Positions 51,576 through 62,002 of a stretch of 64,000 nt of DNA are shown here, one piece after another (the first letter of the stretch is position 1; every line of letters starts with the position of its first letter). A program made the translations under genes and the position numbers. The notes beneath the pieces are model-generated. The model worked only from the letters and a program-made list of their open reading frames with translations. It was not told where the DNA came from and made no database searches. Source of the stretch: Devosia equisanguinis (lineage in GTDB: Bacteria > Pseudomonadota > Alphaproteobacteria > Rhizobiales > Devosiaceae); the NCBI RefSeq assembly GCF_900631955.1, contig NZ_UZWD01000034.1, forward strand, positions 58,555 through 122,554. Reading direction: 5' to 3'.

Positions 51576-51601
51576 TTCGCGCCATCCAGTGTCGCGGTTA
51601 C
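51576..51601 (-). promoter_or_regulatory. ECF sigma factor promoter of the Met-rich protein gene
   Basis: Minus strand GTAACC (51601-51596), 16 bases, CGAA (51579-51576). It has the same motif and spacing as the promoter facing it at 51648-51673. The resulting leader is about 45 bases and contains AGGGAG. Confidence 0.8.
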
Positions 51602-51647
51602 AGGTTCACGCGAGCGTGTTCGCCTGTCGCTTTTTTCTCGCCCGCAT

Positions 51648-51673
51648 GTAACCTTCCCCCACCCCGCTGCGAA
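51648..51673 (+). promoter_or_regulatory. Autoregulatory promoter of the ECF sigma factor gene
   Basis: GTAACC (51648-51653), 16 bases, CGAA (51670-51673), identical in both boxes to the divergent site. +1 would be near 51680, only about 4 bases before ATG 51684. Either the mRNA is nearly leaderless or translation starts at ATG 51711, which has ACGGAA upstream. Confidence 0.8.
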
Positions 51674-51683
51674 TGGGTTGGCA

Positions 51684-52235
51684 ATGCGGACTGATGCCAC
51701 GGAACAGAAGATGCGCACGCTGATGCTGGCGGCGCTGGATGGCGATGCGGTCGCCTATCGCGCGCTGCTGTCCGAATTGACCCGCTATCTGCGCCCCTGG
51801 TTTGTCCGCCGCCTCACCCCCGCCCATGCCGCGCACGCGGAGGATCTCGTGCAGGAGACATTGCTGGCCGTGCACACCAAGCGGCACACCTACGACCGAA
51901 CCCGTCCGTTTACCGCCTGGCTGCACGCTGTGGCGCACCACAAATTCGTCGATCACATCCGCCGCTATGCCATCCGTCCAACCGTGCCGCTCGACGACGA
52001 TGCCCCGATCTTCGCCCCGGACAAGGCGACGGACAGCGCTGACCGACATGATGTCGAAGTCGCCCTGGCGCTGGTACCGGGGCGCACCGCAGACCTCATT
52101 CGCCAGACCCGGCTGGAAGGCGCCACAGTGGCCGAGGCGGCCGCCCTGCACAATATGAGCGAGACCGCCGCCAAGGTGTCGATCCACCGCGGCCTCAAAT
52201 CGCTGATGCAGAAATTTGCGGGGGGCGGAAAATGA
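51684..52235 (+). CDS. sigF: ECF-type RNA polymerase sigma factor (SigF-like)
   Basis: 183 residues. Region 2 includes LTPAHAAHAEDLVQETLLAVHTKRHTYD and FTAWLHAVAHHKFVDHIRR. Region 4 includes LTRQTRLEGATVAEAAAL-like helices (read as LIRQTRLEGATVAEAA) and SETAAKVSIHRGLKSL. It is coupled by ATGA to an NrsF anti-sigma gene, as in the Caulobacter SigF-NrsF system that responds to metals and oxidants. Start at 51684 or 51711. The gene and its divergent neighbour both carry the same promoter motif. Confidence 0.9.
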   Translation: MRTDATEQKMRTLMLAALDGDAVAYRALLSELTRYLRPWFVRRLTPAHAAHAEDLVQETLLAVHTKRHTYDRTRPFTAWLHAVAHHKFVDHIRRYAIRPTVPLDDDAPIFAPDKATDSADRHDVEVALALVPGRTADLIRQTRLEGATVAEAAALHNMSETAAKVSIHRGLKSLMQKFAGGGK

Positions 52236-52870
52236 CCGACGACCTCATCGCGCGTCTCGCCAGTGACCTCCGCCCGATACCGTCGAGGGCGCTGGAGCGG
52301 CGGCTTGTCTTGGCGCTGGTGCTGGGGCTCATCGTCACGCTCGCCGGAGGCTATGTGCTGTTTGCCATGCTGATGGGCCGCCCCTTTGGCGCTGCCTTCG
52401 GCGGGCCGATGTTCTGGGTCAAGTTCGCCTATACTTTGGGGATCGGTGCCCTGGCCGCTGCCGCCGCGCCCACGCTGTCGCGCCCGGATGGGCAAAAGCT
52501 CTGGCCGCTGGCCGCTATCGGCGCGCTGATCTTGCTTGCGCTGATAGTGGGTGTTCTGGTCTGGAGCGGCACGCAATGGAGCATGCCGGAATTGATGGGG
52601 GCCACCGCCATGGTCTGCCCCTGGCTCATCACCCTCTCGGGCGCACCCATCCTGGTCGCGATGATCATGGCCATGCGCCGCTTTGCGCCGCACTCGCCCC
52701 CTCTGGCGGGCCTGGCTGCCGGGCTGGTTGCCGGCGGGCTCGGCGCCTGGGCCTATGCCTTTTACTGCGGTGAGACCGGCATGATGTTCATGGCGGTCTG
52801 GTACACGCTGGGCATTGCCATGACCGCACTGCTCGGCGCGATCATGGGGCGTGTGCTGCTGCGCTGGTAG
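52232..52870 (+). CDS. nrsF: NrsF-family (DUF1109) anti-sigma factor
   Basis: A 212-residue inner-membrane protein with six predicted helices, beginning LVLALVLGLIVTLAGGYVLF and ending MTALLGAIMGRVLLRW. NrsF proteins hold their ECF sigma factor inactive and release it under chromate, cadmium, copper or oxidative stress. Two conserved cysteines in the family are thought to act as sensors; here Cys residues occur in AMVCPWLI and FYCGETG. The 4-base overlap with the sigma gene supports stoichiometric production. Confidence 0.9.
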   Translation: MTDDLIARLASDLRPIPSRALERRLVLALVLGLIVTLAGGYVLFAMLMGRPFGAAFGGPMFWVKFAYTLGIGALAAAAAPTLSRPDGQKLWPLAAIGALILLALIVGVLVWSGTQWSMPELMGATAMVCPWLITLSGAPILVAMIMAMRRFAPHSPPLAGLAAGLVAGGLGAWAYAFYCGETGMMFMAVWYTLGIAMTALLGAIMGRVLLRW

Positions 52871-52876
52871 GCGGAC

Positions 52877-53527
52877 CTATTCGTCGCGGGCGGCCCAGTT
52901 CATACCGCGGCGCATGATGGTGGCCATGTTGGAATTTTCGAATTCCTTGGCGGCGTGGCCGAGCGTCATGTGGAAGACACGGCCCTTGCCATGCTTGCGC
53001 TTCCACACCACCGGCATCACCACGCCCTCGATCCAATGCGCATGCTCGCCCGTGAACGTCGTCGTCGCCAGCACCTCGTTGGAGGGATCGACATGCATGT
53101 AATACTGCTCGGACGTATAGGGGAAGGACGGCTTGATGCCGGCCATGATCGGATCTTCAGGCTTGGTGACATCGACAGTGTAGTCGATGATATTGCCCGG
53201 ATGAGCGACCCACTGCCCGCCAACCATGAACTGATAGTCGACCGCCTCGCGGAAGGCGTCGCTCATGCCGCCATGGTGGCCGGCAAGGCCCACTCCGCCT
53301 TCCACCGCCTTGGTGAGGTTCTCTGCCTCTTCCTTGGCGATCTTGCTCATGGTGAAGATCGGGATGATCAGCGACAGGTCATGAATGGACGGATCGGCGA
53401 AAGCGCTGGTTTCCGTGGCGGTGCGAACCGAGTAGCCGTCTTCATGCAGCCAGCGACGATAGATGGTCGCACACTCTTCCGGATCGTGGCCTTCCCAGCC
53501 GCCATAGACAATCAAAGCACTACGCAT
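52877..53527 (-). CDS. ThuA-domain protein (second ThuA-like gene)
   Basis: 216 residues with the glutamine-amidotransferase-like ThuA fold: LIVYGGWEGHDPEECATIYRRWL at the start, EGGVGLAGHHGGMSDAFREAVDYQFMVGGQWVAHPG in the middle, and KGRVFHMTLGHAAKEFENSN at the end. It differs from the thu-operon ThuA in length and sequence. Sugar-related function is likely but unproven. It is convergent with nrsF (6 bases) and divergent from the 5'-nucleotidase gene. Confidence 0.85.
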   Translation of the reverse strand: MRSALIVYGGWEGHDPEECATIYRRWLHEDGYSVRTATETSAFADPSIHDLSLIIPIFTMSKIAKEEAENLTKAVEGGVGLAGHHGGMSDAFREAVDYQFMVGGQWVAHPGNIIDYTVDVTKPEDPIMAGIKPSFPYTSEQYYMHVDPSNEVLATTTFTGEHAHWIEGVVMPVVWKRKHGKGRVFHMTLGHAAKEFENSNMATIMRRGMNWAARDE

Positions 53528-53772
53528 AGAGAAATACCCCGCAAATCAAACGCGGCGGAGAATACCCTACTCAGTCGGTATTGAAACCCCGCACGATGTC
53601 ATCCCCCGCGGACGTGTTCAGCCGAACCGATTTTGACCAAAAGGTCCACTTTCCCCTGTCACAAATACCTGCTTAACTGTTTGCGACGCTGCCAGCCCGC
53701 CGCAAGGGGACTTATGTGGCCCCGTCCCGGCGCTGGCAGAGTTTCTCGCCAAGAGCAAAAGGGATAACAGGG

Positions 53773-55380
53773 ATGAAGAAGTTACTGCTGGGCGCCACTG
53801 CGCTCACACTCTGCGCTGGATTCTCCAGTGCCGCCTATGCCGAGTTTACGCTCAACATCCTGCATATCAACGATTTCCACTCGCGCTTCGGCCCGATTAC
53901 CAGTTCCGATTCCAACTGCGCCCCCGACAATGATGCGGCCGGGGAATGTTTCGGCGGCGTTGCCCGCCTCAAGACCGCCATCGACGCCAAGCGTGCCGAG
54001 CTCGACGGCCAGAATGTCGTCCTGCTGGACGCTGGCGACCAGTTCCAGGGTTCGCTGTTCTATACCCAGTATCGCAGCGAGATCATCGCCGAGTTCGCCA
54101 ATGACCTGGGCATCGAAGTCATGGCCGTGGGCAACCACGAATTCGACGACGGCCCCGAAGAGCTGGCCAAGCTGCTCGATGCGGTGAAGTTCCCGATCAT
54201 TTCGGGCAATACCAATGTCGACAACGAGCCGCTGCTGGCCGGTCGTATCGCCGGCACCCATGTGCTTGATTTCGGCGGCGAAAAGGTCGGCATCGTCTCG
54301 GCGCTGGCCGAAGACACCGACGAAACTTCCTCGCCGGGCGACAATGTCGAGTTCGAAGACACCTTCACCAGCCTGCGCGCCCAGGTGGATGCGCTCAAGG
54401 CGGCCGGCGTCAACAAGATCATCGCCCTGACCCATGTCGGCTATGCCCAGGATCTGCAGATCGCCGCCAATGTGCCGGGGATCGACGTGGTGGTTGGCGG
54501 CCATTCGCACACCCTGCTTTCCAACACCGACGAAAAGGCGCTTGGCCCCTACCCCACCATGGTCAATGGCCCGGACGGCCATGAAGTGCCGGTGGTCACG
54601 GCTTATTCCTATGGCAAGTATCTCGGCGACCTGGTCGTCACCTGGGATGACGATGGCAATGTGACCACCGCCGATGGCGCGCCCATCCTGCTCGACGCTT
54701 CGGTTGCGCCCTATGAGGCCTATGTCACCCGCCTCGCCGAGCTCGAAGAGCCGATCCAGGCCCTGATGGCCGAGGTCATCGGCGTCGCCACCGCGCCCAT
54801 CGATGGCAGCCGCGAAACCTGTCGCGCGGTGGAATGCGAGATGGGCAATCTCGTCGCCGACGCCATTCTTGATCGCGTCGCCGATCAGGGCGTCACCATC
54901 GCCTTCCAGAACGGTGGTGGCCTGCGCGCCTCGATCGACGCCGGCGACATCACCATGGGTGAAGTGCTGACTGTCCTGCCCTTCTCCAACACTCTGGCAA
55001 CGGTGGAACTCTCCGGTGCCGACGTCATCGACGCGCTCGAGAACGGCGTGTCCGATGTCGAGAATGGCGCTGGCCGCTTCGCTCAGGTTGCCGGTCTCAA
55101 ATACAGCTATACCCTGGCCAAGCCAGCCGGTGAGCGCGTGAGCGACGTCATGGTCAAGGGTGATGGCGACAGCTGGGTGCCGATCGACGAGGAAGGCACC
55201 TACAAGATCGTCACCAATAACTATACGCGCGGTGGTGGCGACGGTTACGGCACCTTTGCCGAAGGTACCAATCCCTACGATTTCGGCCCGCCGCTGGAGC
55301 AGGTTCTGGCCGACTACATCGCCAAGCAGGGTGGCGAATACACGCCCTATACCGACGGCCGTATCACCGTCATCAAATAG
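53773..55380 (+). CDS. Secreted 5'-nucleotidase / UshA-like metallophosphatase
   Basis: 535 residues. A signal peptide (LLLGATALTLCAGFSSAAYA) leads into the metallophosphatase domain with NILHINDFHSRFGP, LLDAGDQFQGSLF and AVGNHEFDDG, then GGHSHTLL. The C-terminal 5'-nucleotidase domain has CEMGNLVADAIL, IAFQNGGGLRASID and TNNYTRGGGDGY. It would remove phosphate from extracellular nucleotides, possibly supplying nucleosides to purine catabolism. ATG 53773 is preferred over the longer frame. A 5' inverted repeat CTGCCAGC/GCTGGCAG (53689-53696, 53732-53739) lies in its leader. Confidence 0.92.
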   Translation: MKKLLLGATALTLCAGFSSAAYAEFTLNILHINDFHSRFGPITSSDSNCAPDNDAAGECFGGVARLKTAIDAKRAELDGQNVVLLDAGDQFQGSLFYTQYRSEIIAEFANDLGIEVMAVGNHEFDDGPEELAKLLDAVKFPIISGNTNVDNEPLLAGRIAGTHVLDFGGEKVGIVSALAEDTDETSSPGDNVEFEDTFTSLRAQVDALKAAGVNKIIALTHVGYAQDLQIAANVPGIDVVVGGHSHTLLSNTDEKALGPYPTMVNGPDGHEVPVVTAYSYGKYLGDLVVTWDDDGNVTTADGAPILLDASVAPYEAYVTRLAELEEPIQALMAEVIGVATAPIDGSRETCRAVECEMGNLVADAILDRVADQGVTIAFQNGGGLRASIDAGDITMGEVLTVLPFSNTLATVELSGADVIDALENGVSDVENGAGRFAQVAGLKYSYTLAKPAGERVSDVMVKGDGDSWVPIDEEGTYKIVTNNYTRGGGDGYGTFAEGTNPYDFGPPLEQVLADYIAKQGGEYTPYTDGRITVIK

Positions 55381-55403
55381 GGCCCACCGCCCTCAAACAG
55401 AAA

Positions 55404-55426
55404 GGGCGCCGCTGGCGCCCTTTTTT
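55404..55426 (+). terminator. Rho-independent terminator of the 5'-nucleotidase gene
   Basis: GGGCGCC-GCT-GGCGCCC (55404-55420) followed by TTTTTT (55421-55426). It ends inside the stop region of the convergent response regulator gene. Confidence 0.9.
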
Positions 55427-55796
55427 ATGCCCTCTGCATGGCGCTGACGATCTGTTCGGGCCGCCATGGCTTGGCAATGAAAGCGCTGTCCTCCGGCAAT
55501 TCGCCTGAAAACGGTCGGCGACCGCCCGAGACGACGATGATGCGGATATGGGGCCACATGAACCGCACGTGATTGGCCAGTACCAGACCGCTGCGCGTGC
55601 CCGGCATCTGCACATCGGTGATCAACCCGACAAAGGCGTCGCCCGACGTTTCAAGAATGCTGAGCGCCTCGGCGGTACTGGCCGCTTCCCAGGCCTGATA
55701 GCCATGCTCGGCAACCAGTTCCGCGATTTCCATGCGGATCATGGGTTCGTCATCGACGATCAAGATGGATTTGCCAAACGCGGTACTGGTGCTCAT
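55425..55796 (-). CDS. Single-domain response regulator
   Basis: 123 residues with a complete receiver: acidic pair VDDEP, phospho-acceptor Asp in ITDVQMPG, Ser in VVSGG, and the Lys of IAKPW. There is no output domain, so it would act by protein contact or as a phosphate relay. A GGAAC-N18-TT sequence (55830-55806, minus) lies just upstream, but the +1 would almost coincide with ATG 55796. The longer frame to 55910 has no conserved sequence. Confidence 0.85.
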   Translation of the reverse strand: MSTSTAFGKSILIVDDEPMIRMEIAELVAEHGYQAWEAASTAEALSILETSGDAFVGLITDVQMPGTRSGLVLANHVRFMWPHIRIIVVSGGRRPFSGELPEDSAFIAKPWRPEQIVSAMQRA

Positions 55797-56025
55797 GGCA
55801 GCATGAACCCGCCGCATCATACGAAGTTCCAGCGGGTGTCGATCACATTCCAAACACGCCGGCGGTTCGCGCATGGCACAAAAAGCGTCCATGCGCCTTT
55901 TCCTTTGCAATCAAGGCTTTGCCTAAACTTGACCTTGGTGCTGCCCAAACTTTGCCGGCATTGGCGGCCACTCGGTCACGGTCTCGTGAAGAGGCAATTT
56001 GAGTTCATTCAGCAGAGTTTCGAAC

Positions 56026-56421
56026 ATGAAGCCATTTGCAATTGCCGCCATTCTCGCCACCTCCCTGACCCTGGCCGCCTGTGGCGATGCGCCGGACAAG
56101 CCTGCCGAAACGCCCGCCGCCACGACCCAGACCGCTCCGGCCGCCGATCCAGCGCCAAGCGAGGCGCCGGCCGTCTCCATCGAAGTGCCGGCCAACACCA
56201 TGGTTCCCGGCACCAACATGACGGTGGAACAGGCTCAGCAGCAGGTGCAGGCCCAGGTGGAAGAGCTGAAGCTGACCGACGATGAAAAGCGTCAGGCGGT
56301 GGCCGATGCACGCAAGGCTGCAGAAGATGCCGCCCGTACCGCGGGTCTCACCAATGAACAGATCACCCAAGCCGGCGACGCCGCCGAGCAGGCCGCCAAG
56401 ACCATGTTCGGCATCCAGTAA
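56026..56421 (+). CDS. Small lipoprotein with helical C-terminal half
   Basis: 131 residues. A lipoprotein signal ends in the lipobox LAAC (cysteine about residue 19). A Pro/Ala/Thr-rich linker (about 25-55) is followed by an amphipathic helical segment (VEQAQQQVQAQVEELKLTDDEK...) with several Gln and Ala repeats, possibly a short coiled coil. Function unknown. ATG 56026 is used; the frame opens at 55999. Confidence 0.75.
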   Translation: MKPFAIAAILATSLTLAACGDAPDKPAETPAATTQTAPAADPAPSEAPAVSIEVPANTMVPGTNMTVEQAQQQVQAQVEELKLTDDEKRQAVADARKAAEDAARTAGLTNEQITQAGDAAEQAAKTMFGIQ

Positions 56422-56444
56422 GCCTGAAATCTGCTGCGAACAAA

Positions 56445-56474
56445 AAAGGCCCCGCCGATTGGGGCGGGGCCTTT
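56445..56474. terminator. Bidirectional terminator between lipoprotein and GlsB-type genes
   Basis: AAAGGCCCCGCC (56445-56456) pairs with GGCGGGGCCTTT (56463-56474). A run of A before it gives a T-run for the minus-strand transcript; TTTCT follows on the plus strand. Confidence 0.8.
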
Positions 56475-56491
56475 CTCATATCTTGGGTGCT

Positions 56492-56743
56492 TCAAGCGCG
56501 ACGGGCGATCTGACTCCAGGCCAGCAGGATGATCACCGCGCCGACGATCGAGGCGATAAAGCCGGCGCCATCACCGGGCGAATACCAACCGATCGCCTGG
56601 CCCAGCCAGGTAGCGACGACCGAGCCGACGATGCCGAGCACCGTGGTGAGAATGAAGCCGCTCGGCTTGTTGTCGCCGGGAGTGATCCACTTGGCGATGA
56701 GGCCGGCGAAAAAGCCGATGATGATGGCCCAGAGAATGCCCAT
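56492..56743 (-). CDS. GlsB/YeaQ/YmgE family membrane protein
   Basis: An 83-residue inner-membrane protein with three short helices. ILWAIIIGFFAGLIAKWITPG and GFILTTVLGIVGSVVATWLGQ are typical of this 'transglycosylase-associated' family, whose members are often stress-induced. The molecular role is not known. A short GTCAAAA precedes the ATG at 56743. Confidence 0.9.
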   Translation of the reverse strand: MGILWAIIIGFFAGLIAKWITPGDNKPSGFILTTVLGIVGSVVATWLGQAIGWYSPGDGAGFIASIVGAVIILLAWSQIARRA

Positions 56744-56860
56744 TTTTGACGCTCCGTGTTCAGGTTCTTCAATAAGTCGGCATGGGCCCCGGCGGTTGCA
56801 AGGCCCATAAAAGAAAGGCCCGCATTGCTGCGGGCCAGGATTGGCTTGGAGGCCTGAAAA

Positions 56861-57904
56861 TTACACCCGATGCTCGGTTCGATCACGGTCGGTGACCGTG
56901 GCCAGATCGAGCACTTTCTGGATATTGGTGGCGTGGCGGAAGCTGGGCTCGAGATTTTTGCCCAGCCGCACCGCCTCGGCAAAGCGCTGGTAATTGGTCG
57001 GCACCGGGCCAACCTCCACTTCGCTCCAGGTGCCGGTCTCGACATCATCGCCGAGGCAGGTGAGCAGCTTGGACCAGTCGTGGCGGTGCTGGATTTCGAT
57101 CGAGCCCTTCTCGCCATAGACGCGCAGGCGCAGCTCGTTGAAGTGGCCGGTGGCCCAGCGGCTGGCATGCACCACGCCCAATGCGCCATTTTCAAGCTGC
57201 GCAGTCATGGCAAAGCTGTCATTGGCGTCGAGATCATATTCGCCGATCTGGTTGCCCGGCGCCTTGTCGAAGGTTTCGAGCCGGCAGAAGACGCGCGAGA
57301 AATCGCTGCCCGCGCCATAGGCGGCGAAGTCGAGGATATGCACGCCGATATCGCCCAATACGCCGTTGGAGCCGTGCTTCTTGGAAAGGCGCCACAGCCA
57401 CTGGCTTTCGGTGCGCCAATCGCCCCAGGCCTTCGACACCAGCCAGCTCTGCAAATAGCTCGCCTCGAAATGCTTGACCGTGCCAACGGCGCCGGACTGC
57501 ACGATTTCGCGCGCCTTCTGCAATTGGGCGACATTGCGATAGGTGAGATTGACCATGTTCACGAGGCCCAGCCGCTCGGCCGTCTCGGTCATTTCCATGG
57601 CCTTGGCATGATCGGTCGCCAGCGGCTTTTCGCAGAACACATGCTTGCCGGCATTGAGCGCGGCCATGGTGGTGGGATGGTGGATGCTGTCGGGGGTGAC
57701 ATTGGCCACCGCGTCGAACTCGCCCCAGGCCAAAGCCGCGTCGAGCGAGCCGAAACCGCGCTCGATGCCATGGGTCTGGTTGAACGCCTCGACCCGCGCC
57801 GGATCGACGTCGACGCCGCCGGCCAGGGTTACGCCCTCGATCGCAGCAAAATGCTTGGCATGCTGATTGGCCATGCCGCCGGTTCCCAGGATGAGGATCC
57901 GCAT
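56861..57904 (-). CDS. thuB: Gfo/Idh/MocA oxidoreductase ThuB
   Basis: 347 residues. An N-terminal Rossmann domain (ILILGTGGMANQHAKHFA) is followed by EKPLATD (about 95-101), the family lysine-proline motif, and a C-terminal alpha/beta domain with NGVLGDIGVHILDFA. In Sinorhizobium ThuB works with ThuA to form 3-keto derivatives of trehalose or related disaccharides. Gene order thuE-F-G-K-A-B here matches that operon. A palindrome-filled gap of 157 bases separates it from thuA. Confidence 0.87.
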   Translation of the reverse strand: MRILILGTGGMANQHAKHFAAIEGVTLAGGVDVDPARVEAFNQTHGIERGFGSLDAALAWGEFDAVANVTPDSIHHPTTMAALNAGKHVFCEKPLATDHAKAMEMTETAERLGLVNMVNLTYRNVAQLQKAREIVQSGAVGTVKHFEASYLQSWLVSKAWGDWRTESQWLWRLSKKHGSNGVLGDIGVHILDFAAYGAGSDFSRVFCRLETFDKAPGNQIGEYDLDANDSFAMTAQLENGALGVVHASRWATGHFNELRLRVYGEKGSIEIQHRHDWSKLLTCLGDDVETGTWSEVEVGPVPTNYQRFAEAVRLGKNLEPSFRHATNIQKVLDLATVTDRDRTEHRV

Positions 57905-57960
57905 CTTCTTTATTCCCGTATCGGCCCGTTGGACCGGATTGTTTCAAAGCACTCGATGTC

Positions 57961-58038
57961 ACCCCGGCACCGGCCGGGGTCCATCTTGAAATATCAACTC
58001 GTCCAACCACTCCAGGATGTCCCCGGCCTTCGCCGGGG
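57961..58038. repeat. Two hairpins between thuA and thuB (RIME/REP-like)
   Basis: ACCCCGGCACCGGCCGGGGT (57961-57980) and CCCCGGC-CTTC-GCCGGGG (58021-58038) followed by TGACAC, inside the thu operon. They may protect the upstream thuA mRNA or lower thuB expression. Confidence 0.6.
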
Positions 58039-58061
58039 TGACACCGTGAGTCTGGAAAGGC

Positions 58062-58850
58062 CTACTTCTTCACTTCACCCGCATGATCGGCGGCGGAGAG
58101 TTTTGCACCGCGCTCCTCGATCTTCTCGATGGCTTCGCCCACCGGGGTGTTCGGGGCCTTCATCAGATGCGCGTGGCGATCGCCGTTATAGGCCCAGTTC
58201 ACCGCATTGCGCAGCACCTGGCCGACATTGGCGTCGTGATAGGTGGGATAGGTTTCGTGACCAGGACGGAAATAGAAGATATTGCCCGCGCCGCGCCGAT
58301 AGGTCAGACCCGAGCGGAAGACTTCGCCGCCCTGGAACCAGGACACGAACACCGTTTCCAGCGGCTCGGGGACGGTGAAGGGCTCGCCATACATTTCTTC
58401 ATATTCGAGCTCGAAATAGGGCGGCAGGCCCTTGGCGATCGGATGGCCGGGATTGACGACCCAGAGCCGCTCGCGCTCGCCGGCTTCGCGCCAGTGCAGG
58501 TTTGCGGGCGAGCCCATCAGGCCCTTGAACACCTTGGAATGGTGGCCCGAATGCAGCACGATCAGGCCCATGCCTTGCCAGACATGCTCCATGACGCGCT
58601 TGACCACCACGTCGTCGACCTTGTCATGGGCGGCATGGCCCCACCAGATCAACACATCGGTATTGCTCAGCGCCTCTTCGGTGCAGCCATGTTCGGGCTC
58701 CTGCAACGTCGTGGTCTTGACCGAGATATTGCTGTCCTCGGACAACAGGGATGCGATCTGGTTGTGCATGCCCTTGGGGTAGTTCTCGGCCACGACCTTG
58801 TTCTTCTGCTCGTGAACGTTTTCGCCCCAGACCAGGGTACGGATCGGCAT
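58062..58850 (-). CDS. thuA: Trehalose utilization protein ThuA
   Basis: 262 residues with the ThuA amidotransferase-like fold: [26 protein letters not shown] at the start, [35 protein letters not shown], and [32 protein letters not shown] near the end. In Sinorhizobium it is needed with ThuB for trehalose breakdown. The gap to thuK is 174 bases and contains an inverted repeat (58876-58930). Confidence 0.92.
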   Translation of the reverse strand: MPIRTLVWGENVHEQKNKVVAENYPKGMHNQIASLLSEDSNISVKTTTLQEPEHGCTEEALSNTDVLIWWGHAAHDKVDDVVVKRVMEHVWQGMGLIVLHSGHHSKVFKGLMGSPANLHWREAGERERLWVVNPGHPIAKGLPPYFELEYEEMYGEPFTVPEPLETVFVSWFQGGEVFRSGLTYRRGAGNIFYFRPGHETYPTYHDANVGQVLRNAVNWAYNGDRHAHLMKAPNTPVGEAIEKIEERGAKLSAADHAGEVKK

Positions 58851-58875
58851 CGTGTAGTCTCCTATTCGAGATTGG

Positions 58876-58930
58876 GGTCCCGCCTGGGGCGCCCTATATC
58901 ATTGGGGGTGTCCCCGGAGAAAGCGGGACC
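58876..58930. repeat. Inverted repeat between thuK and thuA
   Basis: GGTCCCGC (58876-58883) pairs with GCGGGACC (58923-58930), and further CGGAG/CTCCG pieces follow to about 58965. It fills most of the intercistronic gap and is another intergenic palindrome of the GC-rich type. Confidence 0.5.
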
Positions 58931-59024
58931 TCCGGGATTGACCTCGGAGCCCCCGCCATTCGGAGCCACAGTCTTGCAGTCAAAGGTGACGGAGTGAGGA
59001 CCGCACCGATGAAAATGTCGTGCC

Positions 59025-60029
59025 TCAGCGGATCGGCTTGCCGGCCTCGTCGAAGCGGTGGATCTTGTCTTCCAGCGGCGAAACGCGCACGCGGTCGCCG
59101 CTATGGTGCTGGGCGGTGCCTTCGAGGCGCACCACGACCGGCTCTTCGGTGCCCATTTCCAGATAGACATAGGCGTCGGCACCGAGATTTTCGGTATGGA
59201 TCACCGTGCCCTCCCAGATGCCGTCCGGCTTGATCTGCATGTGCTCGCCGCGAATGCCCAGCGTCGTGCAGTTGAACGCGGCAGCCTTCTCCCCGGCGAG
59301 GAAATTCATCTTGGGCGAGCCGATAAAGCCGGCGACGAAGATGCTGTCGGGCTTTTCATAGAGCTCGAGCGGCGTGCCGACCTGCTCGACCAGGCCATCG
59401 CGCAGCACGCAGATGCGGTCCGCCAGCGTCATCGCCTCCACCTGGTCATGAGTCACGTAGATCATCGTGACATTGTTCATTTCCTCATGCAGCTTGGCGA
59501 TCTCGATGCGGGTCGCCACGCGCAGCGCCGCGTCGAGATTGGACAGCGGCTCGTCGAACAGGAACACTTTGGGGTCGCGGGTGATGGCGCGCCCGATTGC
59601 GACGCGCTGGCGCTGACCGCCCGACAGCTGCTTGGGCAGCCGGTCGAGATATTGCCGGATCTGCAGCATGTCGGCGGCCTTTTCGACGCGCCGGCGGATC
59701 TCTTCCTTGTCCTTGCCCTTTTCCAGCGTCAGCCCGAAGGCCATGTTCTCGTAGACTGTCATATGCGGATAGAGCGCATAGGACTGGAACACCATGGCGA
59801 TGCCGCGCTTGGACGGCGCCAGGGCGTTGACAACCTGTCCGTCGAACAGCATTTCACCCGAGGTGATGTCTTCGAGACCCGAGATCAGGCGCAACAGCGT
59901 GGACTTGCCGCAGCCCGACGGGCCGACAAAGACCATGAATTCGCCCTTCTTGATGGACAGGTCCACCCCCTTGATGACGTCGACGACGCCGAAGGACTTG
60001 CGGACATTGCGAAGCTCGATGCTTGCCAT
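59025..60029 (-). CDS. thuK: Trehalose/maltose ABC transporter ATP-binding protein ThuK
   Basis: A 334-residue MalK-type ATPase. Walker A GPSGCGKST, Q-loop region, signature LSGGQRQRVAIGRAI, Walker B KVFLFDEPLSNLDA and the H-loop THDQ are all present. The C-terminal TOBE/regulatory domain begins near FIGSPKMNFLAG. It powers the ThuFG permease. ATG 60029 lies 13 bases after the thuG stop. Confidence 0.94.
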   Translation of the reverse strand: MASIELRNVRKSFGVVDVIKGVDLSIKKGEFMVFVGPSGCGKSTLLRLISGLEDITSGEMLFDGQVVNALAPSKRGIAMVFQSYALYPHMTVYENMAFGLTLEKGKDKEEIRRRVEKAADMLQIRQYLDRLPKQLSGGQRQRVAIGRAITRDPKVFLFDEPLSNLDAALRVATRIEIAKLHEEMNNVTMIYVTHDQVEAMTLADRICVLRDGLVEQVGTPLELYEKPDSIFVAGFIGSPKMNFLAGEKAAAFNCTTLGIRGEHMQIKPDGIWEGTVIHTENLGADAYVYLEMGTEEPVVVRLEGTAQHHSGDRVRVSPLEDKIHRFDEAGKPIR

Positions 60030-60042
60030 TTTTGTAAACTCC

Positions 60043-61871
<1,829 letters not shown>

Positions 61872-61954
61872 TTGCTAACCCCCCTGCCGGATCGGCTGCC
61901 CTCGGGCGCCATGCCGGGCTTCAGCGCCCCGCGAGCCGGTAGTGTGACTGAAGA

Positions 61955-61980
61955 CCCCTCCCGGTCGAAACCGGGAGGGG
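61955..61980 (-). other. Intercistronic hairpin between thuE and thuF
   Basis: CCCCTCCCGG pairs perfectly with CCGGGAGGGG around TCGAAA. No T-run follows on the minus strand, so it probably slows 3' decay of thuE mRNA or gives partial termination. Confidence 0.6.
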
Positions 61981-62002
61981 CTGTGCAACGTGCCGGGAGG
62001 AC

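Noticed and set aside
53656..53680. CTGTCACAAAT before the 5'-nucleotidase gene as a Pho box
   Set aside because: Only the first half-site is good; a second CTGTCAT-like repeat at the required 11-base spacing is missing.
55806..55830. GGAAC-N18-TT as a firm promoter of the response regulator
   Set aside because: The match is exact but the +1 would fall almost on the start codon, and seven fixed bases can occur by chance, so I did not list it as a feature.
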